This document shows, in pieces, positions 1 through 7,997 of a stretch of 64,000 bases of DNA. Every line of letters starts with the position of its first letter. Positions within the stretch are counted from its first letter, which is position 1. The translations under genes and the position numbers were made by a program. The notes under the pieces are model-generated. The model worked only from the letters and a program-made list of their open reading frames with translations. It did no database searches and was not told where the DNA came from. Source of the DNA: an uncultured Acidimicrobiales bacterium (lineage in GTDB: Bacteria; Actinomycetota; Acidimicrobiia; Acidimicrobiales; SZUA-35); assembly GCA_938021675.1 (NCBI GenBank), contig CALIFY010000032.1, forward strand, positions 1 through 64,000, read 5' to 3'.

Positions 1-143
1 GCCACGTGCCCCTAGGACCCAGTTGGAGACCCAACGGCCCTGCAGGTCGGTGCAGCGCCTAGCAATCACTCCACCCTGGATGCTGCCAAGCAGCTACGAC
101 CTTGCAGTCTTGTGCAGTCTCGGTGTGGCATGACATGGAGGAA

Positions 144-174
144 GTCGGGGGTTCAAGTCCCTCATGGCCCACCA
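144..174 (+). other. 3' tRNA fragment, candidate attachment site
   Basis: A T-arm is visible: stem 147-151 pairs with 159-163 around the 7-base loop TTCAAGT at 152-158. It is followed by the acceptor strand ATGGCCC (164-170), discriminator A and an encoded CCA (172-174). The 5' acceptor partner GGGCCAT and the D and anticodon arms are absent upstream, so this is not a whole tRNA. Tyrosine-recombinase elements commonly use tRNA 3' ends as att sites, and a recombinase remnant lies about 90 bases away. I infer an attL/attR scar; the matching repeat was not found in the window. Confidence 0.6.
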
Positions 175-264
175 AACGAAAGCCGCTGAATCACGGGTGT
201 TCTCTCTAGCAGACACCCCATTCATCGGTCGGGCGAGTCGACCAGACACCCAAATGGACACCCA

Positions 265-960
265 TCAAGGCTCCAAATCGGCCACAACGGCAGAGCTGAG
301 CTTCGATACATCGTGTAGGCGGTGGCGGTAGATTTCCTCGATCATGCGCGCACTGGTGCCGGCCCAGTCGACTACCTCGACCGTGTCGTGGCCGGCGTCG
401 CATCGGAAACTGATCGCGGTGTGGTGAAGTTCGTACGGGACGATCCGGTCGACGGCTGCGTGTTCGCAGATTGCTGTGATCATCCGTCGAAGGTTGGATG
501 AGTTGTGCGAGGTCCCGTAGCGGGTCGAGGCGACGAACGCCGGGTTGGCAAGCCACTTGTTGCCGGCGCGTTGCTGTCTCGCCGATTGTTGTCGCCCCAT
601 GTATCCAGGACGTGTGCTGTGGTTTCGGTGGTCCTCGTGAGATAACGTACGGCGCACGCTGTCAACATCGTCCCCATCCTCGTCGGCGACGTCGCCCTTT
701 GACCTGATTCCTTCCTCCGGCCTGAGCGATAAGTCGGCCATGTTCTTGGCCAGATTGCCGAGCCGCATCTCATTGTGGAGTGAGTTGACGAGCAGGCTTC
801 GTAACCGGCGAGCGCCATCTGCGTTTACGGTTTGGTGGGCGCCCAGGCGCCTGTACTCCACCTCCGTCAGCTCGGGGGTGGTGATCTGTTCGCCAACTAT
901 GTCAATGCCTTCGACCGGGTCTGGGCTGGCGCTGTTCCTCTGTTCGAGGTGGCAGAATCC
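265..960 (-). pseudogene. degenerate tyrosine recombinase (integrase) remnant
   Basis: The C-terminal part reads as a phage-type integrase catalytic domain: a segment ending SNLRRMITAICEHA, then PYELHHTAIS where the usual LRHT box has Arg replaced by His, and WAGTSARMIEEIYRH carrying the presumptive tyrosine nucleophile. Further upstream, LHNEMRLGNLAKNMADLSL resembles the end of the SAM-like core-binding domain. The stretch between them (roughly 60 residues) is not recognisable and the catalytic domain is too short, so part has been lost or scrambled. The N-terminus runs into the antisense of the next gene. With the tRNA 3' fragment beside it, this looks like the dead integrase of an integrated element. 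Confidence 0.6.
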
Positions 961-965
961 GCAGT

Positions 966-1448
966 GTGGCTGTCCCACGCCGAATCGACTGGCTCGACGA
1001 CCCAAACGCCCCAGAGATCAACAGCCTGGTACCTTCTGCCAGTGCTGTCGTCCTCGACGACGTCGGCCGTGTCCTCTTGATCCACCGAACTGACAATGAC
1101 CTTTGGTCGGTCCCTGGTGGCGCCATGGAGTACGGCGAGTCAACTAGGCAAACAGCGGTCCGGGAGACATTGGAAGAGACCGGCATCGAAATAGAGATCG
1201 CAGGTCTGGTCGGCATCTACACCAACCCTGCCCGCCGCATTGAGTACACCAGTGATGGGGAGGTCCGCCAAGAGTTCTCTGTCGTGTTCTTCGCACAACT
1301 CTCCGGCGGTGCCCCGGCGGTCAGCTCGGAGTCTTCCGAGGTCCGTTGGGTCGAGCCGGACGAGCTGGACCAGATGCCGATGAACGCTGAAGTACGTAAG
1401 CGGATCGACCGGGCTCGAAGCGGAAACGCTAAGCCTTACTTTGGCTGA
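966..1448 (+). CDS. Nudix hydrolase
   Basis: This 160-residue protein carries a complete Nudix box starting at GGAMEYGES and running through RETLEETGIEIE, which supplies the metal-binding glutamates for hydrolysis of a nucleoside diphosphate linked to another group. The GTG start at 966 gives the N-terminus typical of the family (PRRIDWLDDP). The substrate cannot be told. It converges with the HD-domain gene and overlaps its end by 13 bases. It sits beside an integrase remnant and a tRNA fragment. A Nudix protein (Pif) provides conjugal immunity in the actinomycete element pSAM2, so an element-borne role is possible, but that is inference. Confidence 0.85.
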   Translation: MAVPRRIDWLDDPNAPEINSLVPSASAVVLDDVGRVLLIHRTDNDLWSVPGGAMEYGESTRQTAVRETLEETGIEIEIAGLVGIYTNPARRIEYTSDGEVRQEFSVVFFAQLSGGAPAVSSESSEVRWVEPDELDQMPMNAEVRKRIDRARSGNAKPYFG

Positions 1449-1978
1449 TCAATCTTTGCTTGGACGTTGGCAACTATCCGGCGAAGCTCGACTTCAGCCT
1501 GATCAAGAAATGCCATAACTTCCACATCAGTCGCCCGCCGCTGCCGAATTCCAGCGATTCGAACGTCGATCGTTGTGGGTTGTCCAGTGGCGCTCGTCGT
1601 CAAATCGCAGAAGCAAAGTTCGTCATGCGGCAATGATGGATCTCGGGGGAACTCGCTCCGCAGGAGCCCGCCCAGGCCACGGATATCGGCCTCTGCTTCA
1701 GCGCAAGTGTGATGCGCTACCAGGTTTACGATCGACTCTTTGCACCCAGTCCGCCGTAAGTGTCGGGCGCCATCGATCGGGTGGAAACCCGTATCGACAA
1801 TCGTCGGTGCGTAGCCGATGTCGTGCAACATGCCTGCGACGGCCAGCAGCTGCCCAACGTTGTGTGATCGAACAAGATGTTGACCCGACTTTGCCGCTCC
1901 CTGCACGTGTGCCAAACGCTGTGGCAGCGACTCTCTTAGCAACCCACTCGCGATAGCCCCGGCATCGCTCAGATCCAT
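1436..1978 (-). CDS. HD-domain phosphohydrolase
   Basis: The 180-residue protein has the metal-binding HD pattern in order: RLAHVQG (first His), MLHDIGYAP (His-Asp), VAHHTC, and CDLTTS (distal Asp). A downstream TIDVRIAGIRQR segment is typical of small actinobacterial HD hydrolases acting on nucleotides or other phosphate esters. The substrate is unknown. It converges with the Nudix gene, so the two may form a nucleotide-processing pair, although they are transcribed on opposite strands. The ATG at 1978 is the start given by the family alignment. No promoter was identified. Confidence 0.8.
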   Translation of the reverse strand: MDLSDAGAIASGLLRESLPQRLAHVQGAAKSGQHLVRSHNVGQLLAVAGMLHDIGYAPTIVDTGFHPIDGARHLRRTGCKESIVNLVAHHTCAEAEADIRGLGGLLRSEFPRDPSLPHDELCFCDLTTSATGQPTTIDVRIAGIRQRRATDVEVMAFLDQAEVELRRIVANVQAKIDQPK

Positions 1979-2038
1979 TCACCCAGGGTATTCGCCGGCG
2001 AGTCAGACGTCAGGCATGGGACTGTTGCGGTGACCGGC

Positions 2039-2070
2039 AGGTTGGCCGCCACTAGGTTGACGGCCAACCT
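2039..2070. terminator. hairpin between HD gene and small secreted gene
   Basis: A 10-bp perfect inverted repeat (2039-2048 with 2061-2070, 12-base loop) lies just beyond the stop of the minus-strand gene at 2126-2479. There is no clear T-run on the minus strand, so termination is plausible but unproven. Confidence 0.4.
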
Positions 2071-2125
2071 CGGCGAGAGCCGGGCCGGTTGATCAGGATC
2101 TTGAAGCGATCCCCGTCAGACCGCC

Positions 2126-2479
2126 TTATCCCCAGCGAGCTTCGTAGCGGTCCTCCATCTCAGCAAGCGTGTATGGCGTGTAGAGCCCTATCTCTTCACA
2201 AATATCGACAGGATCATTAAAATATGTTTTTGCGTAGCCTTCGCATGTATTTATCTTTATATCAGGGTCACTGAGAGCCTGCGCACATTGCAAAACTACA
2301 ATCGGCAGGTTAGCGCCCGGTTTGTGTACTTTGTAGGCGGTTCCGTTTTTTTCTGAATAGCAGAGTCGTTTACCTGCCTCGGCGTTTGCTGGACTTGCTA
2401 CCCCCATAGTTGTTGCAACAAGCAACATGGCAAGTGCTAGAGCTAAAGTGAATGACTTTTTGTGTTTCGAAAGTTTCAT
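2126..2479 (-). CDS. small secreted four-cysteine protein (copy A)
   Basis: This 117-residue protein starts with a Lys-rich n-region and a hydrophobic core (FTLALALAMLLVATTMG), with a likely signal peptidase I site near ANA-EA. The mature part is about 80 residues with four cysteines. Codon use is visibly more AT-rich than its neighbours, suggesting recent acquisition. No known family was recognised. It shares cysteine spacing with the protein at 58974-59375: both have RLC-x5-GT, and later C-x2-[YF]-A-x3-[FY]-x5-IC. I infer a two-member family of disulfide-bonded exported proteins. The gene stands alone, next to the IS remnant. Confidence 0.75.
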   Translation of the reverse strand: MKLSKHKKSFTLALALAMLLVATTMGVASPANAEAGKRLCYSEKNGTAYKVHKPGANLPIVVLQCAQALSDPDIKINTCEGYAKTYFNDPVDICEEIGLYTPYTLAEMEDRYEARWG

Positions 2480-2800
2480 AGAATTCCTCTAAACGGTGTG
2501 TTGGTGGTCTGGTGAAACGTTGTTCGTTGCCTGACCGTGTCCTAGTGGTCCGGCGATTCGTGTGGTCTTGCTATATGAGAGTTCCCCGTCGAAGGCGAAT
2601 TCAAACACCGCACCCCTGTGTGTTCGGTCCTCTTCTTGATGGTTCTATCGTCTCCCTTTCCCCGCACCTGGGCGAACAGACTCGACCGGTCGAAGAATTA
2701 GAAGCCGAACTAACCTTTGGTGCCGAAGTCGCATCGACCATCTTGCTGTCGCTCCAGAGCCTCCGAGTAGATGGGTGTCACAGTTGTTTCCAGGTATGAC
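2480..2800. other. intergenic stretch upstream of small secreted gene
   Basis: About 320 bases separate the secreted-protein gene from the left end of the ISL3 remnant. It must carry the minus-strand promoter of the secreted gene. A plus-strand open frame exists (2512-2799), but it lacks recognisable domains and a convincing ribosome site. Nothing else was seen. Confidence 0.5.
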
Positions 2801-4209
2801 GGCTTTTCGGTTCTGAGCGGGCAGTGAGGGTGGTGATGGTCCGCGACGCGTGACAGGGACTCAACGAGTCTCGGTGCTGTTCTGCGCCGTTCAGAGTTCG
2901 AGAGTCCTTGTGTCTGGTGATCCTATTCGGATATGTGAGTTGTTGGTTGGACTGGATCAGGTCACGATCACTTCGGTGGTTCGGAACTACTTCACGGGCC
3001 AGCTCCGGATCGAGATCGAGTCCTCAACACCGTCACCGGTCTGTCGACGCTGCGGTGGGCGATGCCGGTTGAAAGACCACAACACCGTCGAGCTGATCGA
3101 TCTGCAGGTGTTCGGGTAGCCGTCGGTGTTGATGTGGCGGAAACGACGATGGAAAGGTTGCTGTGGTAGCCGGTCAACCACCGAGATTGACGAGCGGATC
3201 GCTGCTGCGGGTCAGGTCCCAACGACCCAGGGTGGGCCGTTGGGCCACCCTGCAGGTGGGCCGGTATCGGCGGTCGGTATCGAGCGTGGCGGCGGAGTTG
3301 GGGTGTGAGTGGCACACCGTGAACCGGGCCGTGATCGCCTGGGGCCACGCCCTCCTCGATGCCGACACCGGCCGGGTTGGGCGAGTCGCCGCCGTCGGAC
3401 TGGACGAAACGCTGTTTGTTCGTTGTGGCCGTTGGGAGCGCCGGGTGTGGGCGACCTCGATCGTTGATGTCGACACCGGCCAGCTCATCGATATCGTCCC
3501 GGGCCGCACCGCCACCGCCGTGACCGGCTGGTTCGACCGCCAAGCCGTCGACTGGGTTCAACACATCACGCACGGGGTGTTCGACCTGTCGGGCCCATAT
3601 CGCAAGGTGTTCAACGACGCCCTGGAATGGGTCCACCAGATCGCCGACCCCTTTAATGTGATCCGAGCCGCGAACCAGCGGGTTGATGAATGCCGACGAC
3701 GCGTCCACAACGACATGCTTGGTCATCGAGGCCGCAAAGACGATCTGCTGTATCGGATCCGCCGTCTGTTGACCGTCGCTGCGGAGAACCTCGACACCAA
3801 CGCGACGGACCGACTTCGGGCCCGCCTTGCCGCCGGTGATCCGCATGGTGTTGTGGGCGTGGGAAGCCAAAGAAGCGGTCCGTGACCTCTGCTGGATCAA
3901 CGAGCACTCGACGGCGGTCGAGACCATCGACCAGCTCGCCGAGTTGATGACCCACCGCGCCTTCCCGCCCGAATTGAACCAGCCCGGTCGGATGCTTCGG
4001 CAATGGCGTGTCCAGATCACGAACTGGCACCACAACGACAATTATCGAACGGGCCCACCGAGGGAGCGAACAACATGATCAAGCTCGCCAAACGCATCGG
4101 CTTCGGGTTCCGATCGTTTCAGAACTACCGGATCCGGGCCCTGCTCTACACCGGACGACCCAACTGGGACCTACTCAACACCGCCCAGCCCGCTCAAAAC
4201 CGATGACCC
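2801..4209 (+). mobile_element. decayed ISL3-family insertion sequence
   Basis: Imperfect terminal inverted repeats bracket a broken transposase. The left end is 2801-2822 and the right end is 4188-4209 on the opposite strand. They share GG, then TCGGTT[CT]TGAGCGGGC. The total length of about 1.4 kb is normal for ISL3. The transposase stop lies inside the right repeat, as is common in the family. The 8-base flanks do not match, so a target-site duplication has been lost or never formed. The element cannot move by itself. Confidence 0.8.
2850..4206 (+). pseudogene. ISL3-family transposase, multiply frameshifted
   Basis: The pieces align in order to one ISL3 transposase. First comes an N-terminal zinc-finger part (CRRCGGRC, then LIDLQVFG) ended by an in-frame TAG at 3117-3119. 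The same frame continues with the MWRKRRW motif. A shift near 3200 leads to the DDE-type core (AAVGLDETLFVR, DIVPGR, DLSGPYRKVF, GHRGRKDDLLYRIRRLL). Another shift near 3860 gives KEAVRDLCWIN, and a last one near 4050 gives NGPTEGANNMIKLAKRIGFG. One nonsense and about three frameshift lesions make it nonfunctional. Confidence 0.85.
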
Positions 4210-4233
4210 CCTTTACATCAGTACCTTCCAAAG

Positions 4234-4473
4234 GTGGAGGGCACACCCCGAGTGGAAGCTCGCGAGATTCCCGCGGTGTTCTTGGCCGTCACCATGTGCT
4301 GCATCCTGTCTGGCTTCCCCCTGTGGCTCGAGTGGTTTGAGAGCAGTGCCTGGCCGGCCGTGCACAACATCACCGGACTTCCTTCAATCGTGTTTGCGCT
4401 GTCCCACGTTTGGCGTAACCGCCAACGACTGGTAGGCCTCGTTCGACTACGAGCGGTAGCGCCGACCCGGTAG
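4234..4473 (+). CDS. small membrane protein, DUF4405-like fragment
   Basis: This is a 79-residue open frame from a GTG. It has one hydrophobic segment (PAVFLAVTMCCILSGFPLWL) and a second, weaker one ending SIVFALSHVWRNRQRLV. The spaced His residues resemble the haem-binding helix of DUF4405/cytochrome b-like membrane proteins, but the protein is too short for a full domain. It lies directly after the IS end, so it may be the tail of a gene cut by that insertion. It may also be spurious. Confidence 0.35.
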   Translation: MEGTPRVEAREIPAVFLAVTMCCILSGFPLWLEWFESSAWPAVHNITGLPSIVFALSHVWRNRQRLVGLVRLRAVAPTR

Positions 4474-4510
4474 CCGGCTACTGAGCCTGCCTCCCAAGCC
4501 GCCGCGGCAC

Positions 4511-4556
4511 AGCAAGGAGTGATCGTCAATGAAGTGATTGACGATCACTCCTTGCT
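4511..4556. repeat. 20-bp perfect inverted repeat
   Basis: Bases 4511-4530 are the exact reverse complement of 4537-4556, with a 6-base spacer (GAAGTG). The right arm ends 17 bases before the ATG of the TfoX-like gene. There is no T-run on either side. It could be a strong transcript hairpin, an operator, or a leftover of a mobile end. Confidence 0.85.
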
Positions 4557-4573
4557 CACCTAGCGTTGCAGGC

Positions 4574-4954
4574 ATGGCGAAACCGACGTATCCAGGACCG
4601 GCACACGCACTCGAACTCTACGAAACGTTGGTCGCCAATAACGCGTCGGCCAAACGCAAGGGCGCCAAGAATCCCTACACCTCGCACAACGGGCACATGT
4701 ACAGCTTTCTCGACCCGGACGGACTGCTGGCGTTGCGACTCCCACCTGACCGGGCCGAAGCGTTTCTTGAGAGCTACGACTCTGGGCCGGTCATCGCCCA
4801 TGGTGCCACGATGCGTGGCTACGTCCGTGTTCCCGCAGATCTTCTTGAGCGCACCGCCGAGTTGCAATCCTGGTTCGATGAATCCCTCGAATGGATCGGC
4901 ACCCTGAAACCGAAGCCCACCAAAAAGCCTGCGGCCAAGAAGGCGTCTCGGTGA
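4574..4954 (+). CDS. TfoX N-terminal-domain-like protein
   Basis: The 126-residue protein starts at ATG 4574 (MAKPTYPGP); earlier in-frame starts would read through the hairpin. The body resembles small TfoX/Sxy N-domain proteins of the kind often found with SRPBCC genes: a YTSHNGHMYSFL strand, LALRLPPDRAEAFL, then MRGYVRVPADLL. It ends in a Lys-rich tail (KPKPTKKPAAKKA). Its stop overlaps the GTG of the ArsR gene (GTGA), so the two are probably translationally coupled. The molecular role is unknown in this family outside competence regulation in Gram-negatives. Confidence 0.7.
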   Translation: MAKPTYPGPAHALELYETLVANNASAKRKGAKNPYTSHNGHMYSFLDPDGLLALRLPPDRAEAFLESYDSGPVIAHGATMRGYVRVPADLLERTAELQSWFDESLEWIGTLKPKPTKKPAAKKASR

Positions 4955-5295
4955 CCGCAACGGCGACGCCCGACCTCGACGCATTGTTCCGAGCGCTGGC
5001 AAGCGAACCACGGCGTCAAATCGTTGGGCACCTCTCGGCCGGAGCGACCACAACACCCGATCTCGGTCGCCGGTTCGACTTCACAAAACAAGCGCTCAAC
5101 CGCCACGTGGTGGCCCTCGAAGAGGTCGGCCTGGTCGCCAGGCGTCGCAAGGGCCGGGTCGATCATGTAGCTCTGGTGCCCGAACGTCTGGTTGAACTCA
5201 CCTCGTGGGCCGACCACATCCGCGCTGCGTGGGAGGGGAACCTCGATCGGCTCGGTGCAGTACTCGAACAACTCGACGACCAGGAGATCCAATGA
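4951..5295 (+). CDS. ArsR-family transcriptional regulator
   Basis: This is a 114-residue winged-helix protein. The helix-turn-helix is visible as LFRALASEPRRQIVGHLS, then TTPDLGRRF and FTKQALNRHVVALEEVGLV, followed by the wing ARRRKGRVDHVAL. No metal-binding cysteine pair is present, so it belongs to the non-metal ArsR type usually paired with SRPBCC/AHSA1 proteins. The GTG start overlaps the preceding stop, and its own TGA overlaps the next ATG (ATGA). The three genes are therefore one tightly coupled unit, which this repressor probably autoregulates. Confidence 0.85.
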   Translation: MTATATPDLDALFRALASEPRRQIVGHLSAGATTTPDLGRRFDFTKQALNRHVVALEEVGLVARRRKGRVDHVALVPERLVELTSWADHIRAAWEGNLDRLGAVLEQLDDQEIQ

Positions 5296-5705
5296 ACCGA
5301 ACGCGAACCGCCACCCAATCCCGAACCTACCCGTCTTCATCACAGGCGGTATGGAAGGCATGGACCGATCCGACGCTGCTCAGCACCTGGCATGGTTGTG
5401 GGCCCGACCAGCTCTGGACCGTGCACGAGTGGGATGTGCGAGTCGGGGGAAGACTGCACGTCAGCATGGAGATGTTCGGTGAGCCGTTCGATGTCGAGGG
5501 CGAGTTCCACGACGTCGAAGAAGCATCGCTGATCCGATACACCTTCGGCGATGGCGTGCTCATCACCGTGACGATCGAGGAGAGCCCGGAGGGGACACGG
5601 GTCCAGGTCGAGCACGCCGGTCTGCCGAACGACGAAATGCACGGGATCGTGATCGAAGGCTGGACGAGCAGCCTGCAACAGTTGGCCGACGCGCTCGGCG
5701 AATAG
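5292..5705 (+). CDS. SRPBCC/AHSA1-domain protein
   Basis: The 137-residue protein shows the START-like fold signature: SSQAVWKAWTDPTLLSTWHG near the N-terminus, GGRLHVSMEMFG, a central SLIRYTF, and a C-terminal helix IVIEGWTSSLQQLADAL. Such proteins bind small hydrophobic ligands or act as Aha1-like co-chaperones. The ligand is unknown. Its ATG overlaps the ArsR stop by 4 bases. ArsR-SRPBCC pairs are common and often respond to stress or small molecules. Confidence 0.8.
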   Translation: MNRTRTATQSRTYPSSSQAVWKAWTDPTLLSTWHGCGPDQLWTVHEWDVRVGGRLHVSMEMFGEPFDVEGEFHDVEEASLIRYTFGDGVLITVTIEESPEGTRVQVEHAGLPNDEMHGIVIEGWTSSLQQLADALGE

Positions 5706-5708
5706 GCG

Positions 5709-7997
5709 CTACCCGACCAGCGTCAGGCTCACGCCGACTTCATCGAGCACGCCATCGGCGCTGACCACTGCGAAATCGAACGTCGACGACGCCCCTGCGG
5801 TGGTCTTGTGCTCGATCGAGATGGTGTACGGCTCGCCGGTGAGGTGGGAGAACGTCGGGCTCGGGTCTGTCACGGTGCCGCCCGAACTCGTGATCTGCGT
5901 GGTTGGGTGGTCGGTCGAGACGTCGATCCCCGAGGCTGCGAGGTTGGTGCCGCCCGCGTAGCGAACCGAACCCAGCCACGATCCCGCCGATTGCTGGTAG
6001 ACCCGGAACAGCGGCTCGTCCGTGCCTGCCGCCGGCGACGGAATCGTGAGTGCAATGACGTTGTCAAGCGGGACCGACGGCTCGATGAGATCACATTCGA
6101 TCTCGAACGAATCGATCACCGGCGTCACCGATCCGTCGGTGGTACACAGCTCGATTTGGAACTGCACCGTCGATGCGAAGTCGGCGGAGTAGGGAACGAT
6201 GTCGCCGTCGGCGAACGATGTGGCAGCCGTTCCGTCCGGCCCGTAGAACGGCGAGCCGTCGGTTGAGATCTGCAGGGTCGTGGTGGTATCGGTCGGCTGG
6301 GTCGACTGAACGTTGGCTCTACCGAACACACCGCTGGCCGGCAGCAGTGCCGAGGTCCAGGTCCCACAAAGCACCAACTCTTCGACGGCGGAAGCCGTGT
6401 TGGTGACCGATGACGTGTACGGCAGGTTGCCTCGGGGGCCGAGAAGGTTCGTTTCGTTCCGAGTGCCCGACGTTTCGTAGTACATGAAGATCGGGTGGTC
6501 GGCCTCGACCAACGTGCCCGCCGCTTGGAACCCGAACCCCGAGTAGTAGCGTCCAACACCGATGCCATTGCACGGGGCGGCGGGGCCTCCATCGACTTGG
6601 ATCATCGTTCCCGGCACCGGGCAGGCGATGGTGAAATATCGAGACGACACCGGCGTGCGGAAGGTTTGTCCCAGCAACCGCTCAGGGATGAACGAGGTGA
6701 CCTCGGTCGCGTCGCTGTCGGCCTGTTGGGCGACATGGAAGTAGTCCGGTCCCGACACGGCAACGGCGTGTGAGTCGCCGAATGCCCCAAAGGGTGAGAC
6801 GGTGGTAAGCGTGTTGATGGCGATCGCCTGCGCTGGATTCGACGACCCGTCGCTCGACATCCATGACACGGTGGTCGGAACGAACGCACCGAGATTCATG
6901 ACTCGCGACGGCACGCCGAAGAGCGTGTCGCCGAACCACGGCACGCCGATCATCGAGTCCTGCCGGTTGGTGCCGATGTGCATGGCGACGAAGTCGGCGC
7001 CAGTTGTCGAGCGGACCGACACCGGATCATTGCCGACACCCGGGGCGTCGAGGACGACGGAACCATCGGCCGGACCGACGGGGACCGATGCGATCACCAC
7101 GCCGTCGGAAACGGCCTCGATCGTGGTGTTGGCGTGTGGTGAGCGGACCCAGAACCGCTCGTCGTAACGGCGTGTCGGGAAGCTGAAGCGGGTATCGGCG
7201 TAACCTTCGGGGATGGGTGTTTCTCGGCCGTCGCGGTCGTAGTTCGCCTCGATCGGACCGGTCGAGGTGATGACCGTGTCTTCGGTCGTGCCGGTGAAGG
7301 TGTGGGTCTGTCCGGTGTTCAGACTCACCGAGCTGATGCCGTCGGAGACGACGTTGCCATCGGAGTAGGACACGACGGTGAGGAAGCTGTTGGCGTTACC
7401 TGCTCCGCCGAAATGACGATCCGACAGGGTGTAGTGGGCCACGGTTTGACCGGCATCGAACGTGAAGACACCGATCTCATCCGACACCGTGGGTGCCGGT
7501 GGATTGTCGAAGTAGACACAGTATGTCGACACGCCTGCGGGCAACGGTTCGGCCTGAGCCCACACGACGGAGTCGGCCGCCGGGAACGGCCCTTCAGAGT
7601 AGGAGGTGAGGACGGTGCCGGTCGCGTCGTCGACTACTCGAATGTCCGCCCCGGTCGTCGCTGAGGCCGACGTGTCGACCTCGAATCGAATCGGATACTC
7701 CGGCTCTGCGTCTATCGACGTCACCTCGAAGCATTGACGTTGTTGCCAATCGGTGTCCCACCAGTCGCCGAAGTCCAGTTCGAGCGAACCGGTTGACTCC
7801 AACGTGGAGCTGTGGGTTCCGGTCGTGAAGTCGGCAACCTTCGGCGTGCCGGTGCCGTACTGGTACAGCTCAAGACCGGGCGTTGCGCCCTCGGCCGTCG
7901 CCCGCATCTCATTGGCGATCGCCACGGTGGCACCTGCGGGATTCGGAAGCACTACGGTCAACGCCACGAAAGCGATCACCAACGCCTGTAACTTCAT
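5709..7997 (-). CDS. large secreted protein, DUF2341-like N-terminal part
   Basis: The protein has 762 residues, with a signal peptide (LVIAFVALTVVLPNPAGA) after ATG 7997, which overlaps the TGA of the upstream membrane-protein gene. After the leader comes a segment resembling DUF2341 (WWDTDWQQRQCFEV, then TYCVYFDNP), then long beta-rich regions with repeated Gly/Thr/Asp and a late FEIECDLIEP. No enzyme motif was recognised. I infer a cell-surface or secreted structural or adhesive protein. Longer in-frame N-termini overlap the upstream gene and look non-coding. It is the last gene of a three-gene operon. Confidence 0.7.
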   Translation of the reverse strand: MKLQALVIAFVALTVVLPNPAGATVAIANEMRATAEGATPGLELYQYGTGTPKVADFTTGTHSSTLESTGSLELDFGDWWDTDWQQRQCFEVTSIDAEPEYPIRFEVDTSASATTGADIRVVDDATGTVLTSYSEGPFPAADSVVWAQAEPLPAGVSTYCVYFDNPPAPTVSDEIGVFTFDAGQTVAHYTLSDRHFGGAGNANSFLTVVSYSDGNVVSDGISSVSLNTGQTHTFTGTTEDTVITSTGPIEANYDRDGRETPIPEGYADTRFSFPTRRYDERFWVRSPHANTTIEAVSDGVVIASVPVGPADGSVVLDAPGVGNDPVSVRSTTGADFVAMHIGTNRQDSMIGVPWFGDTLFGVPSRVMNLGAFVPTTVSWMSSDGSSNPAQAIAINTLTTVSPFGAFGDSHAVAVSGPDYFHVAQQADSDATEVTSFIPERLLGQTFRTPVSSRYFTIACPVPGTMIQVDGGPAAPCNGIGVGRYYSGFGFQAAGTLVEADHPIFMYYETSGTRNETNLLGPRGNLPYTSSVTNTASAVEELVLCGTWTSALLPASGVFGRANVQSTQPTDTTTTLQISTDGSPFYGPDGTAATSFADGDIVPYSADFASTVQFQIELCTTDGSVTPVIDSFEIECDLIEPSVPLDNVIALTIPSPAAGTDEPLFRVYQQSAGSWLGSVRYAGGTNLAASGIDVSTDHPTTQITSSGGTVTDPSPTFSHLTGEPYTISIEHKTTAGASSTFDFAVVSADGVLDEVGVSLTLVG

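Noticed and set aside
98-174. Complete tRNA gene ending in CCA at 174
   Set aside because: Only the T-arm and 3' acceptor fit. No matching 5' acceptor strand, D-arm or anticodon arm is present in the 75 bases upstream.
2512-2799. 95-residue plus-strand open frame before the IS
   Set aside because: No recognisable domain, no convincing ribosome site, biased composition; probably chance.
2793-4217. Target-site duplication flanking the ISL3 remnant
   Set aside because: The 8-base flanks on the two sides do not match.
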